A stretch of DNA of 64,000 nt from assembly GCF_020991085.1 (NCBI RefSeq), contig NZ_CP087720.1:1-64000 (forward strand), written 5' to 3'. This document shows positions 32,050-40,278 of the stretch, in pieces. The DNA comes from Roseomonas sp. OT10. GTDB taxonomy: Bacteria > Pseudomonadota > Alphaproteobacteria > Acetobacterales > Acetobacteraceae. Every line of letters starts with the position of its first letter. Position 1 is the stretch's first letter. The notes below the pieces were generated by a model. It did not search any database. It was not told where the DNA came from and saw only the letters and a list, made by a program, of their open reading frames with translations. A program made the position numbers and the translations under genes.

Positions 32050-33828
32050 GTGTCCCACACCGTTCCCGTCGCGCCCGAACCCTCCCTCTCTGTCCCCCGC
32101 ATCCGCGGCGCCCTGGGCGAGAAGGTGTTACGCAAGAGCCCCGAACTGTTCAATCAATCCCTGCCCACCGTGCTGGCCGAGGTGCTGCAGAACTCCCGAC
32201 GTGCCGGCGCGACGCGCATGGAGATCGAACTCCTCGGAGGGGAGGGCCACGCCACCCTCGTCGTGCGCGACGATGGTCACGGCATCGCCGATATGGCCCA
32301 GCTGGTGACCTTCGGTTCGTCGGACTGGGACGAGCGGACCGACCTGATGGAGAATGCGGCCGGCATGGGCGTGTTCTCGCTGGCCTCGCGCGGTGTCACG
32401 GTACGCTCGCGTGGCCGGCGCGTGACACTGAGCCGCGAGGTGTTCTGCGGCGAAGCCGAGGCGGCCGTGCTGCCCGACCCAGGGATGGGCGTGGGCACCG
32501 AGCTCCTGTTCCCGGTGAACGAGCGGGCAGTCCCCCAGGTCATCGAGCGGGTGTGCCGCTTCTACCCCCTGCCGGTGACGCTGAACGGGCAGGCCTTGCC
32601 ACGACGCGACTTCCTCGCCGGCGCGGTGCACGAGGTCGCCTGGCAGGGGCTGCGCCTCGGCGTGTTCCATGCCGTGCCGCCTGCGGTGCGGGGGGTCCAC
32701 GACGCCCACTGGGGCAGCGAGCGGCACCTCTACCTGAACTTCCACGGTCACGTCGTGCGCTGTGAGGGCGCGGTGACGCTGGCCGAGGTGGATGGCCGGC
32801 GCTGGTGCGTGCTGGCCGACGTGGTGAACGCACCGGACCTGCGCCTCGTGCTGCCGGCGCGCCACGAGCCGATCGAGAACGACTTCTTCCGTGCCCTGCG
32901 CCAGCGGATGGAGCGGGCGATCCTCGAAGCCGTCGCCGCGAGCGGCCGGCACGCGCTGGCCTATGCCGATTCCCGCCGCGCCGCCGCGCTCGGCATCGTC
33001 CTGCCGGAGCCGGCCATCACGCTCCCGGCCTGGCGCATGGGCAGCGAGGAGAGCCGCGGCCGGCTGGACGAGATGCCGCCCGTGCTGCTTGGCCGCGAGT
33101 CGGGCGAGGTGCTGCTGGTGCCGGGGCCAACCTACCTGGAGCGCTTCGAGGAGGCGAACCTGCACGCCTTCCTCGCCGCGTGGCCCGGTCACCCCACCGT
33201 GGTGGAGGGGCTCGATGCCTACATCGGCTACCCGGCCTACGACGCCCTGCCACGCGTCGTGCGGTTGGAGGCCGAGGTCACCGGGATCGACGGCACGCAG
33301 GAAACCTGGCCGTCCGTACCGACGGTGCCGGCACAAGGCCAGCCGGCGCCGGTCGAGGCCGACCATCGGCTGGTGCGTGGCATCCGCGCCCGGCTGCTGC
33401 TGCGTCACTCGGCGGATGGACAGGCGGCGGCTTCCGTGATGCGGCATGCCGTGGCGCTGCCGTTCCTGTTCGTCTCCGAGACCGATACCTTCGATTTCCC
33501 GGGGACGCTGGTGGCCGAGGGAACCGGCCCGGCCGATCTGGCCGACGCCCTGGTGGACGGCTTCTTCGTGCATAGCGACGACGCCGGGGCCGACAGCTAC
33601 GAGCGGCAGCTGGAAGGCTACCGGGCCGACGCGATCGACCTCGCCCGTCGCCTGCTGCTGACCGCGGACCAGGCAGCGGTGGCGCGGGTGATGGATGTCC
33701 TGCGGGACGCCGGTTGGACCCTGCGCACGCTGCGCGGCGGCCGCATCGAGATCGACATCCCGGCCGAGGGAGACGGCACGATCGCCATCACCGACGCGGC
33801 CGGCACCCTGTCCCGGCACGCGCTGTAG
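32050..33828 (+). CDS. GHKL-type (HSP90-like) ATPase of plasmid backbone
   Basis: 592 residues. The N-terminal Bergerat fold shows the N-box in VLAEVLQNSRRAGATRMEIE, the DxGxG motif in VVRDDGHGIADM and the G2 box in ENAAGMGVFSLASRG. The remaining 400 residues are not recognised and have no histidine-kinase, MutL or gyrase hallmark, so the role is open; large HSP90-like ATPases of this kind occur on plasmids and in some defence loci. The GTG start at 32050 has AGGAG seven bases upstream and lies just after a structured leader. No obvious partner gene. Confidence 0.8.
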   Translation: MSHTVPVAPEPSLSVPRIRGALGEKVLRKSPELFNQSLPTVLAEVLQNSRRAGATRMEIELLGGEGHATLVVRDDGHGIADMAQLVTFGSSDWDERTDLMENAAGMGVFSLASRGVTVRSRGRRVTLSREVFCGEAEAAVLPDPGMGVGTELLFPVNERAVPQVIERVCRFYPLPVTLNGQALPRRDFLAGAVHEVAWQGLRLGVFHAVPPAVRGVHDAHWGSERHLYLNFHGHVVRCEGAVTLAEVDGRRWCVLADVVNAPDLRLVLPARHEPIENDFFRALRQRMERAILEAVAASGRHALAYADSRRAAALGIVLPEPAITLPAWRMGSEESRGRLDEMPPVLLGRESGEVLLVPGPTYLERFEEANLHAFLAAWPGHPTVVEGLDAYIGYPAYDALPRVVRLEAEVTGIDGTQETWPSVPTVPAQGQPAPVEADHRLVRGIRARLLLRHSADGQAAASVMRHAVALPFLFVSETDTFDFPGTLVAEGTGPADLADALVDGFFVHSDDAGADSYERQLEGYRADAIDLARRLLLTADQAAVARVMDVLRDAGWTLRTLRGGRIEIDIPAEGDGTIAITDAAGTLSRHAL

Positions 33829-33940
33829 CGCCGGTCGCCCGCCGTCCAGATAGCCCGGAAACCGGGATCATGGCGGTTTGGGAAGGGGGAGGATCGAGAC
33901 AGGAAGCACGGAGGGGAGGAAGCCCTGCCACCCGCGCCGG

Positions 33941-34042
33941 GAGCGGGGCAAGGGGGTGTCGCTGCGCTCCCGCGCGCGGGGCGCGCGCCCTTGCCCCGCC
34001 TCCGTCGGGGCGGCCGGCGGGCTGGGTCTTCGGAATGAAGAC
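33941..34042 (+). promoter_or_regulatory. Structured leader copy 3 (before the small membrane protein gene)
   Basis: Hairpin 1 pairs GGGGCAAGGG (33945-33954) with CCCTTGCCCC (33988-33997). Hairpin 2 pairs GTCTTC (34026-34031) with GAAGAC (34037-34042). The AAGGA ribosome site and GTG start at 34063 follow. This copy is almost identical to copy 2 over 60 bp. Confidence 0.7.
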
Positions 34043-34062
34043 GCAGCAGAAGGAACGGGATC

Positions 34063-34236
34063 GTGGATCTCGCCGATCGCCTCGCCCGCCGCCAGGGACG
34101 CCGCGAGGACCTCGCCGCCGTCGCCGGCCTCCTCGTCTTCCTGGCCGCCTTGCTAGCCATCGTGGTCCTGCCGGGCTTCCTGGCGCAGGACGCCTCCACC
34201 ATCCGCGTGCCGGCCCGGCAGGAGGCAGGACGATGA
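34063..34236 (+). CDS. Small single-span membrane protein
   Basis: 57 residues from GTG 34063, preceded by AAGGA seven bases upstream. A basic N terminus (MDLADRLARRQGRRED) leads into one hydrophobic helix (LAAVAGLLVFLAALLAIVVL) and a short polar tail. The stop overlaps the next ATG (ATGA at 34233-34236), so it is coupled to the XF1762-like gene. Family unknown. Confidence 0.7.
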   Translation: MDLADRLARRQGRREDLAAVAGLLVFLAALLAIVVLPGFLAQDASTIRVPARQEAGR

Positions 34237-35117
34237 CCGGGACGCACCTATCTTACGCAGCCGAGGTCCTCGCCATCCGGAGCCCGGAAGGCGGCGCGAC
34301 GGCTGGCCCCGGCGACAACGACCGCCGCCACGCCGAGGCCGGGCGCGTGCCGCCACGCTGCCCCTGGTGCGGCGAGCCGGCTATGCTGGAATTGACCGAG
34401 GTCTGGTCCGACCACGCTTTCCTGCTGGATGCCTGCTGCCCCGCAGCTCATGAAGAGGCCTGCGCCGGCATGGCCGACGACCCGGCCTGGGCACGCGCAC
34501 TGCTGCGCCGCCTCGGTGCCGAAGACCTGCTGGGCCACGGTCTGCGCCGGGTGGCCGATACCGGCTGCGGCCAGTTGCTGCTCGACAGGAATCTCGCGAT
34601 CCAGCCCATCCGCTTTGCCGCCGCGGCTGATTTCGTCCGCCGGCACCACGTCCACAACCCCGCGCCAGTTGCTTGGCGGTTCGGCGCGGCCATCGCCAAC
34701 GGGCTTACGTTGCTGGGCGTCGTGATGGTCGGCAATCCGGTCGCGCGTGCCCTCATGGGCCGCGGCATCGTCGAGGTGAACCGCCTGTGCGTCCGCCGCG
34801 ACGTACCACGCGCCCTTGCCTGGAACGCCTGCTCGCAACTCTACGGCTGGGCGGCGCGGGAGGCCGAGGCTCGCGGCTTCAGTCGCATCATCACCTACAC
34901 GCGCCAGGACGAGCAGGGTCACTCGCTGATCGCCGCGGGCTGGGAGCGCGAGGCGCGGGTGCGCGGCCGCTCGTGGAACTCGTCTTGCCGGGCGCGGACG
35001 GACCACGGCACACCCATCGACCGCTTCCGCTGGTCCCGGCCGCTGCGACCGCGCCGTGCGGCGCCGCGTCCGATCCGCCCGGCGCCGATGACGGCGCTGA
35101 CCCTGGAGCCTGCCTGA
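34233..35117 (+). CDS. XF1762-like protein (GNAT-related, plasmid-borne)
   Basis: 294 residues. A zinc-finger-like start (PPRCPWCGEPAMLELTEVWS) is followed by the XF1762 core: PIRFAAAADFVRRHHVHNP, GVVMVGNPVARALMGRGIVE and VNRLCVRRDVPRALAWNACS, with TYTRQDEQGHSLIAAGWERE later. The fold of this family is acetyltransferase-like, but no substrate is known. The N-terminal 150 residues are an addition to the usual ~150-residue XF1762 proteins and include the CxxC plus later cysteines (DACCPAAHEEAC). A common accessory gene of plasmids and phages. Confidence 0.85.
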   Translation: MTGTHLSYAAEVLAIRSPEGGATAGPGDNDRRHAEAGRVPPRCPWCGEPAMLELTEVWSDHAFLLDACCPAAHEEACAGMADDPAWARALLRRLGAEDLLGHGLRRVADTGCGQLLLDRNLAIQPIRFAAAADFVRRHHVHNPAPVAWRFGAAIANGLTLLGVVMVGNPVARALMGRGIVEVNRLCVRRDVPRALAWNACSQLYGWAAREAEARGFSRIITYTRQDEQGHSLIAAGWEREARVRGRSWNSSCRARTDHGTPIDRFRWSRPLRPRRAAPRPIRPAPMTALTLEPA

Positions 35118-35255
35118 GCCAGCCCATCGGTTCCCGGATTGTCGATCGACAGCCCGATCCGGCACCTGCCTTCCACCCCACCCCGGGAGCCCGCGCCCGC
35201 TCGGCCGTTCGCCACGGCCGGTGCGGGCCGCCGCATGCCCGAGAGGAGCCCAGCC

Positions 35256-35639
35256 ATGGCCATCGTCGGCATCGTCCTGACCGCCAACCCCGGCCGCCGT
35301 GTCCGACGCTCCGGCTTCAAGGAGATCAGTCTGAGCCTGTCGCGGCCAGCGCCCCGTCGGCACCTCGACGTGCAGGGCCTCGCCGGCATCGCCGAGGCGG
35401 TCGCCGCCTTCGGCCACGACGTGCTCGCCGTCAACCCGGGCGTGAGCTTCGACATCTCGGTGAGCATGCGCCAGGGCCGGCGCAAGCCCTGCGGCTTCGA
35501 CGCCGCCGTGGCGGAGGGTCGCTTCGGAACCGAGGCCTTCCTGCGCGATGACGTGGGCGAGGAGGCGCTGTACCGCGCGCTCACCGACCCCGGCCGGACG
35601 ATCAGGCGGAGCGGCGCTGGCACCTCGAACGGAGGCTGA
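35256..35639 (+). CDS. Hypothetical protein of plasmid backbone
   Basis: 127 residues from ATG 35256, behind GAGAGGAG at seven bases. The start MAIVGIVLTANPGRRVRRSG is followed by a soluble alpha/beta-looking region (VQGLAGIAEAVAAFGHDVLA) and a basic, Gly-rich tail. No family recognised. The reading frame is open 39 codons upstream but that part has no ribosome site and looks noncoding. Confidence 0.7.
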   Translation: MAIVGIVLTANPGRRVRRSGFKEISLSLSRPAPRRHLDVQGLAGIAEAVAAFGHDVLAVNPGVSFDISVSMRQGRRKPCGFDAAVAEGRFGTEAFLRDDVGEEALYRALTDPGRTIRRSGAGTSNGG

Positions 35640-35689
35640 AGGCAGCAAGGAGGAGAGGGGAGAAAGACCGGTGCCGCACCCCGTCCCCC

Positions 35690-35786
35690 GCGGCAAGGGC
35701 GAGGGCCTGGCGGCCCGCCGCTGCGCGGCGCCCTTGCCCCGGGGGCGCGGGGCAGCGGCGGCCGTGGAGGTGTTCGGAAAGGAACA
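35690..35786 (+). promoter_or_regulatory. Structured leader copy 4 (before the zinc-ribbon gene)
   Basis: Hairpin 1 pairs GGCAAGGGC (35692-35700) with GCGCCCTTGCC ending near 35738. Hairpin 2 pairs TGTTC (35771-35775) with GAACA (35782-35786), with the AAGGA ribosome site overlapping the right arm; ATG follows five bases later. Confidence 0.65.
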
Positions 35787-35791
35787 TCGCC

Positions 35792-36136
35792 ATGGAAATC
35801 CGCCGCCTCGCCCCACGGCCGCTCACCGGTCCCTTCACGCCCGTTCCGCGGCCGGACACCACGCCGCCGCCGGCACTGTCCTGCACCCGCTGCGGCGAGG
35901 ACTTCGGTTCCGACCCCACCCTGCGCGTCGTCTGCCCGGTCTGCGGCGCGCCGGCCGGCCGGCGCTGCCACAGGCCGGCCGAGGGTGGGCTGCACCAGTC
36001 CCACCTCGACCGCGCCCGCATCGCCTTGCGGACGGGGTGCATGGGCCGGTGCCCAACCCTGAGCTGGGATGAGCTGCACTGCGTGCCGTTGATGCTGCCC
36101 ACGGAGACTGCCTTGCCCAGCCGGCGCGTGGCCTGA
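35792..36136 (+). CDS. Small zinc-binding protein
   Basis: 114 residues. It carries a first CxxC (SCTRCGEDFGSDPTL) and then CPVCGAPAGRRCHRPAEGGL followed by HQSHLDRARIAL. The second block matches the phage/plasmid zinc-finger pattern CPxCxAxxGxxC...H..H..R. Likely a DNA- or RNA-binding accessory protein. It is the first gene of a short run with the DUF5983-like and Uma2 genes, and is preceded by a structured leader. Confidence 0.75.
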   Translation: MEIRRLAPRPLTGPFTPVPRPDTTPPPALSCTRCGEDFGSDPTLRVVCPVCGAPAGRRCHRPAEGGLHQSHLDRARIALRTGCMGRCPTLSWDELHCVPLMLPTETALPSRRVA

Positions 36137-36152
36137 ACGGAGGGCTGCAACC

Positions 36153-36485
36153 ATGATCCGCCGTTTCCTGGACCTGTCCACCGCGCATCTGTCGCCGGCC
36201 GACCGGTGCTGTCTGGACACCTCCGCTGCGGACCCCGGCCGGGGTCCGCTGCTGTGCGGGTCCATGTCCCATGGCTGGTTCGTCTACGCCTTCGAGGAGC
36301 GCCTGGACGCGCCGAGGATCTCCGACACGCTGTGGGCGCTGATGACCGCGGCCCGCTGGTCAGGTGCCGAGTACCTGCTGTTCGACGGCGACGCCGCCGT
36401 GCTGGAGGGCTTTCCGTGCTTCGACTGGGAGGAGAGGCCGCGACCGGACGATGAGGTCGTCGTCGTGGCGGCAGCGGTGCTATGA
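36153..36485 (+). CDS. DUF5983-like small protein
   Basis: 110 residues. The start MIRRFLDLSTAHLSPADRCC and the core SHGWFVYAFEERLDAPRISD resemble the DUF5983 family found on plasmids (LSTAHL and GWFVY motifs); this match is from memory and moderate. The middle has an acidic patch near FDGDAAVLEGFPCFDWEERP. It ends with an ATGA overlap into the Uma2 gene. Role unknown. Confidence 0.7.
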   Translation: MIRRFLDLSTAHLSPADRCCLDTSAADPGRGPLLCGSMSHGWFVYAFEERLDAPRISDTLWALMTAARWSGAEYLLFDGDAAVLEGFPCFDWEERPRPDDEVVVVAAAVL

Positions 36486-37084
36486 TGGCCGCCATGAGCC
36501 AGCCTGCTGCCCAGCCCTGGACGCCGGAGGAGTTCCTCGCCTGGGAGGAGCGTCAGCCGTTGCGCTACGAGTTCGATGGCGTCCAGCCGATCGCCATGAC
36601 CGGCGGCTCCGCCGCGCATGCGACGGTGCAGACCAATCTCGCCGCGGCGATCGCCCCGAGGCTGCGGGGTGGCCGGTGCCGGTTCTACGGCAGCGACTTC
36701 AAGGTCGAGACCATCGAGCCGCACTACCGCTATCCCGACGGCTCCATCGTCTGCCGGCCCGTGTCGCCGACGGCGACCCGGGTCAGCGACCCGGTGACGG
36801 TGTTCGAGGTCCTCAGCCCCAGCACCGCCGACGACGACCGCTATGTCAAGGCGCTGGAGTACCAGGCGATCCCCAGCGTCCAGCGCTACGTGATGCTGGA
36901 GCAGCACGCGGTCCGCGCGACGGTGCTGGAGCGCAGCGGGGCGAGCTGGATCGTGCATCTGCTGATGCAGGGCTCGATCCTGCGCCTCCCCGAAGCCGGC
37001 ATCGAGGTGCCGCTGGACGAGCTGTACGAGGGCCTGGACTTCGGCACCGCGAGCACGGAGGAAGCCACGCCCGAAGGCGAATAG
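36482..37084 (+). CDS. Uma2-family restriction-endonuclease-fold protein
   Basis: 200 residues with the PD-(D/E)XK-like Uma2 fold. Visible motifs: RQP-like start TPEEFLAWEERQPLRYEFDG, the acidic strand RYPDGSIVCRP, then VFEVLSPSTADDDRYVKALE and YQAIPSVQRYVMLEQ, which give the D...E-x-x...K arrangement. Uma2 proteins are abundant but of uncertain function; nuclease activity is presumed. ATG at 36482 overlaps the previous stop; a second ATG follows at once (MMAAMSQ). Confidence 0.88.
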   Translation: MMAAMSQPAAQPWTPEEFLAWEERQPLRYEFDGVQPIAMTGGSAAHATVQTNLAAAIAPRLRGGRCRFYGSDFKVETIEPHYRYPDGSIVCRPVSPTATRVSDPVTVFEVLSPSTADDDRYVKALEYQAIPSVQRYVMLEQHAVRATVLERSGASWIVHLLMQGSILRLPEAGIEVPLDELYEGLDFGTASTEEATPEGE

Positions 37085-37117
37085 GCGGAGGCCGGAGCCC
37101 TGTCGGGGATGCGGCCG

Positions 37118-37172
37118 CCGCCGCAAGGGTACGTCGGCTGACGCCTGCCGCGCGGTCGCGCGCCCTTGCGCC
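37118..37172 (+). promoter_or_regulatory. Structured leader copy 5 (before the DUF4326 gene)
   Basis: Hairpin 1 pairs CGCAAGGG (37122-37129) with CCCTTGCG (37163-37170); the outer pair is C-G where copies 2 and 3 have G-C, a compensating change. The second hairpin is weak here. ATG follows at 37222. Confidence 0.6.
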
Positions 37173-37221
37173 GCCGCCCGATCCTCGAAGGCGTGGCGGC
37201 ATCGCGAGAGGAGCAAGGGCG

Positions 37222-37548
37222 ATGCGGACCACGATACACAACCTGAGGCGCGAGGCGATACGGCCCGGCGACGTGCGGATCGACCGCCGGACCGGGTTCG
37301 GCAACGAGTTCGTGCTGGGGCGCGACGGCTCGCGGGCCGAGGTGATCGCGCAGTTCGAGGCGGCGGAGCGCGCACGGCTGGCCGATCCGGTCATGGGGCC
37401 GGCACGGCGCGCCAGGGTGCGTGCGATGCACGGGAAGCGGCTTTTCTGCTGGTGCTCGCCACAGGCCTGCCACGGCGACGTGTACGCGGCGCTGGCGGCC
37501 GAGCTGGTGCAGGCCGAGGAGGCCAGCCAGGCACGGGGCAAGCGATAA
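37222..37548 (+). CDS. DUF4326 domain protein
   Basis: 108 residues. DUF4326 signature: GDVRIDRRTGFGNEFVLGRD near residue 17, and the metal-binding-like end HGKRLFCWCSPQACHGDVYA with three cysteines and a histidine. Common on phages and plasmids; biochemical role unknown. The ATG at 37222 lies after a GAGAGGAG ribosome site; the open frame upstream overlaps Uma2 and is not used. Confidence 0.88.
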   Translation: MRTTIHNLRREAIRPGDVRIDRRTGFGNEFVLGRDGSRAEVIAQFEAAERARLADPVMGPARRARVRAMHGKRLFCWCSPQACHGDVYAALAAELVQAEEASQARGKR

Positions 37549-37647
37549 GCACGGGAAAGCTCGAAATCGGGAAAGGAGGAAACCCAGAAAGCAGGCGAGA
37601 CGGAGAGCGGGAGAGCGGGATTGGAGGTGGTTCCGCACCGGGATAGC

Positions 37648-37753
37648 CGCCGCAAGGGTCCGTCGCTGCGCTCCCGCGCTTCGCGCGCCCTTGCCCCGGC
37701 CACCCCGGGTGCGGGGGCCGGGGAGGTGTTCCGAGAGAATGGAAGGGAACACC
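37648..37753 (+). promoter_or_regulatory. Structured leader copy 6 (before the ArdC gene)
   Basis: Hairpin 1 pairs GCAAGGG (37652-37658) with CCCTTGC (37688-37694). Hairpin 2 is a perfect GGTGTTC (37725-37731)/GAACACC (37747-37753) stem that encloses the GGAAGGG ribosome site; the ATG is one base after the stem. Confidence 0.7.
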
Positions 37754-37754
37754 G

Positions 37755-38729
37755 ATGGGCCATCCCCGCCGCCAGTCCGCCGAGCGCACGACGCCGCGTG
37801 ACCACTACGCCGAGATCACCGACCGGGTGATCGCCGCCCTGGAGGCGGGAACGCTGCCCTGGCGGCGCCCCTGGGACCAGGACAAGGCCGGTGCCGGCCC
37901 GCTGTCGCCGCGCAACGCCGTCACCGGCCGACGCTACCGGGGCGCCAACGTGCTGGTCCTCGGCATGAGCGGCTTCGGCTTCGGCGGCGCGGATCCGCGC
38001 TGGCTCACCTACCGGCAAGCCGAGGCCAAGGGTTGGCAGGTCCGCCACGGCGAGCGCGGCACGACGGTGTTCTTCTTCCGCAGGCTGACGATCCGCGACG
38101 GCGAGGCCGTGCCGGATGCCGGTGGGGACGGCGACGGCAGCACGCGTACCGTGCCGCTCCTCAGGGCTTTCACCGTCTTTCACGCCAGCCAGGTCGAGGG
38201 GATCCCGGACTTCGCGGCGCCGTCGCCGGAGGAGGCCGCCTGGCGCACGCCCGAGGCGGTCGAGACGATCATCCGCAACAGCGGCGTGGTGTTCCGCGAA
38301 GGCGGCGACCGCGCCTTCTACAGCACGTCGACGGACCATGTGCAGATGCCGCCGCGTGTGGCTTTCGCATCGCCCGAGAGCTTCGCCGCCACGGCCATGC
38401 ATGAGTTGGCGCATGCTTCCGGCGCCAGGCACCGCCTCGACCGCGACCTGACGGGTCGCTTCGGCAGCCACGCCTACGCGCAGGAGGAACTGCGCGCCGA
38501 ACTCGCGAGCGCGTTCATCGGTGCGGAGCTGGGGTTGCCCTGCGACATCCCGAACCACGCCAGCTACGTGGCCTCCTGGCTGCGGACATTGAAGCAGGAC
38601 AAGCGCGAGATCTTCCGTGCCGCGGCCGATGCGCAGCGTATCGCCGACTACCTGCTCGCCTTCCATCCCGAGCAGGCCCGGCGACTATCGGAGGAGGCGA
38701 TCGACGACACGGCCGGTCACGCGGCATGA
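37755..38729 (+). CDS. ArdC-type antirestriction protein (ssDNA-binding domain plus zincin protease)
   Basis: 324 residues. The N-terminal ssDNA-binding domain (YAEITDRVIAALEAGTLPWR, later GANVLVLGMSGFGFGGADPR and YRQAEAKGWQVRHGERGTTV) is joined to a zinc metallopeptidase domain with the HELAH motif in AATAMHELAHASGARHRLDR near residue 215. ArdC proteins protect incoming plasmid DNA from restriction. A structured leader lies directly before the ATG. The stop overlaps the PP-loop gene by ATGA, so the two are co-expressed. Confidence 0.93.
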   Translation: MGHPRRQSAERTTPRDHYAEITDRVIAALEAGTLPWRRPWDQDKAGAGPLSPRNAVTGRRYRGANVLVLGMSGFGFGGADPRWLTYRQAEAKGWQVRHGERGTTVFFFRRLTIRDGEAVPDAGGDGDGSTRTVPLLRAFTVFHASQVEGIPDFAAPSPEEAAWRTPEAVETIIRNSGVVFREGGDRAFYSTSTDHVQMPPRVAFASPESFAATAMHELAHASGARHRLDRDLTGRFGSHAYAQEELRAELASAFIGAELGLPCDIPNHASYVASWLRTLKQDKREIFRAAADAQRIADYLLAFHPEQARRLSEEAIDDTAGHAA

Positions 38730-39736
38730 GCGCCACCCCGCAGTCGCGCGAGGTCGGGGATCACCCCGATCTCGTCTCCTACGACCACATCGTCCTGTTT
38801 ACCTCCGGCGGCAAGGATTCGACGGCCTGCCTGCTGCACCTGCTGGAGTGCGGCGTGGACCCGGCGCGCATTGAGCTGCACCACCACGAGGTGGACGGCG
38901 GCGGGTCGGCCTTCATGGACTGGCCAGTGACGGGCGCCTACGTGGCGGCGCAGGCGGCAGCCTTCGGCCTGCCACTGTACCGCTCCTGGCGCGCGGGCGG
39001 CTTCGAGCGCGAGATGCTGCGCCAGGAGGCCCCTACGGCGCCAATCCTGTTCGAAACACCCGACGGGGTGCGGCAGACCGGCGGCGCCGGCCCGCGCGGC
39101 ACCCGGCTGCTGTTCCCCCAGGTCTCGGCGGACCTGTCGGTCCGCTGGTGCTCGGCCGCGCTCAAGATCGGCGTCGGCGCCGCATCCATCACCGGACAGG
39201 ACCGCTTCCTCGGCCGCCGCACCCTGGTGGTGACCGGCGAGCGGGCGCAGGAGAGCGCGGCGCGGGCGCGCTACGCGTCCTTCGAGCCGCACCGCACCGA
39301 CACGCGCGACGGCTCGCGCCGGCCGCGCCACGTCGACCACTGGCGGCCTGTCCACGGCTGGGACGAGGGCCGGGTGTGGGATGCGCTGCAGCGCCACGGC
39401 GTGCGGCCACACCCAGCCTACGAACTCGGCTGGTCGCGCCTGTCCTGCATGGCCTGCATCTTCGGCTCGGCGGCGCAGTGGGCCACCATCCGGCTGATCG
39501 CGCCGGCGCTGTTCGAGCGCATCGCAGCCTACGAGGAGCGCTTCGGCCGTACCATCCAGCGCGCCCGCTCGATCCGCGCCCTGGCCGACCATGGCCGGCC
39601 CTATCCGGACGTCCTCGCCCGTCCCGACCTCGTGGCGCTCGCTTTGGGCGAAACCTGGGACCTGCCGATCTTGGGCATGCCCTCGGCCTGGATGCTCCCG
39701 GCGGGCGCCTTCGGCGAGACCGCCGGTCCGACCTGA
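38726..39736 (+). CDS. PP-loop protein of the PAPS-reductase family
   Basis: 336 residues. The PP-loop ATP-binding motif is VLFTSGGKDSTACLLHLLE near residue 24, and the RWCSAALKIG motif near 140 is typical of phage/plasmid PAPS-reductase-like proteins; SCMACIFGSAAQWA near 245 adds two cysteines for a possible metal or Fe-S site. Assimilatory sulfate reduction is unlikely given the setting. Relatives include DndC (DNA phosphorothioation) and QueC-like enzymes, so a role in nucleic-acid modification is plausible but unproven. Coupled to ardC by ATGA. Confidence 0.8.
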   Translation: MSATPQSREVGDHPDLVSYDHIVLFTSGGKDSTACLLHLLECGVDPARIELHHHEVDGGGSAFMDWPVTGAYVAAQAAAFGLPLYRSWRAGGFEREMLRQEAPTAPILFETPDGVRQTGGAGPRGTRLLFPQVSADLSVRWCSAALKIGVGAASITGQDRFLGRRTLVVTGERAQESAARARYASFEPHRTDTRDGSRRPRHVDHWRPVHGWDEGRVWDALQRHGVRPHPAYELGWSRLSCMACIFGSAAQWATIRLIAPALFERIAAYEERFGRTIQRARSIRALADHGRPYPDVLARPDLVALALGETWDLPILGMPSAWMLPAGAFGETAGPT

Positions 39737-39792
39737 CAGCCTTCCTCTCGGCCATCTGTCGGAGGCTCGCGCACCCATTCCTGGAATTAGCC

Positions 39793-39933
39793 ATGCCCCG
39801 CAAACGGCCGCCCACCGCCGAGGATCACCGTCGCGCGCTGCGCCCCCAATCCGAGGCGACCGAAGCTTACCGGCTGATGCTCACGACGATGCACGAGGGA
39901 CGTCGGAGCGTCCAGTCCGACCTGTTCACCTGA
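39793..39933 (+). CDS. 46-residue protein with C-terminal clamp-binding motif
   Basis: Starts MPRKRPPTAEDHRRALRPQS and ends RRSVQSDLFT. The end matches the sliding-clamp-binding pentapeptide QL(S/D)LF in four of five positions. A ribosome site is weak (GGAATTAG before ATG), but codon use and position after the PP-loop gene support a real gene. It could tether or block the host clamp. No family known. Confidence 0.6.
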   Translation: MPRKRPPTAEDHRRALRPQSEATEAYRLMLTTMHEGRRSVQSDLFT

Positions 39934-40014
39934 TTTCGGGAAAGACCGAAAGCCAGAAGACGGGAGAGGTGAGCAACGGCAGGAGCAAGGAAGCCCCTGC
40001 CACCGCGGCCCGGC

Positions 40015-40133
40015 GCGCGGCAAGGGTGAAGTCGCTCCGCTCCCGCCGCTGCGCGGCGCCCTTGCCCCGCCCCGAACCGGGCGGCCGGCGTGGAGGGGTC
40101 ACGAGGACGAAGATGGATCGGGACAGGGGATGA
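40015..40133 (+). promoter_or_regulatory. Structured leader copy 7 with a six-codon upstream frame
   Basis: Hairpin 1 pairs GGCAAGGG (40019-40026) with CCCTTGCC (40059-40066). An ATG at 40113 opens a six-codon frame (MDRDRG, stop 40131-40133) at the distance where other copies have the gene start. A further stem CCCGGCAG/CTGCCGGG (40219-40245) lies before the methylase-helicase ATG. The rest of 39934-40278 holds no gene. Confidence 0.6.
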
Positions 40134-40278
40134 TCCCCACCCCGGCCTGACCCTCGACCGGCGCCCGCACGGCGTCGCCCCCACCAGAGTCCCCACCACC
40201 AGCTTCGCGTTTCGCGCACCCGGCAGTCCCCCTTGGGCTGCCGGGCGCTCGCGCGTGCGCGCACGGGAACCCCGCGCC

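Noticed and set aside
38726-39736. Assimilatory PAPS reductase (cysH)
   Set aside because: Setting next to ardC and the motif pattern fit the phage/plasmid PP-loop group; no sulfate assimilation genes are near.
40090-40278. N-terminal extension of the methylase-helicase
   Set aside because: It overlaps the structured leader, is low complexity (Arg/Pro-rich) and no homologous domain is apparent; ATG 40279 puts the clamp motif near the terminus.
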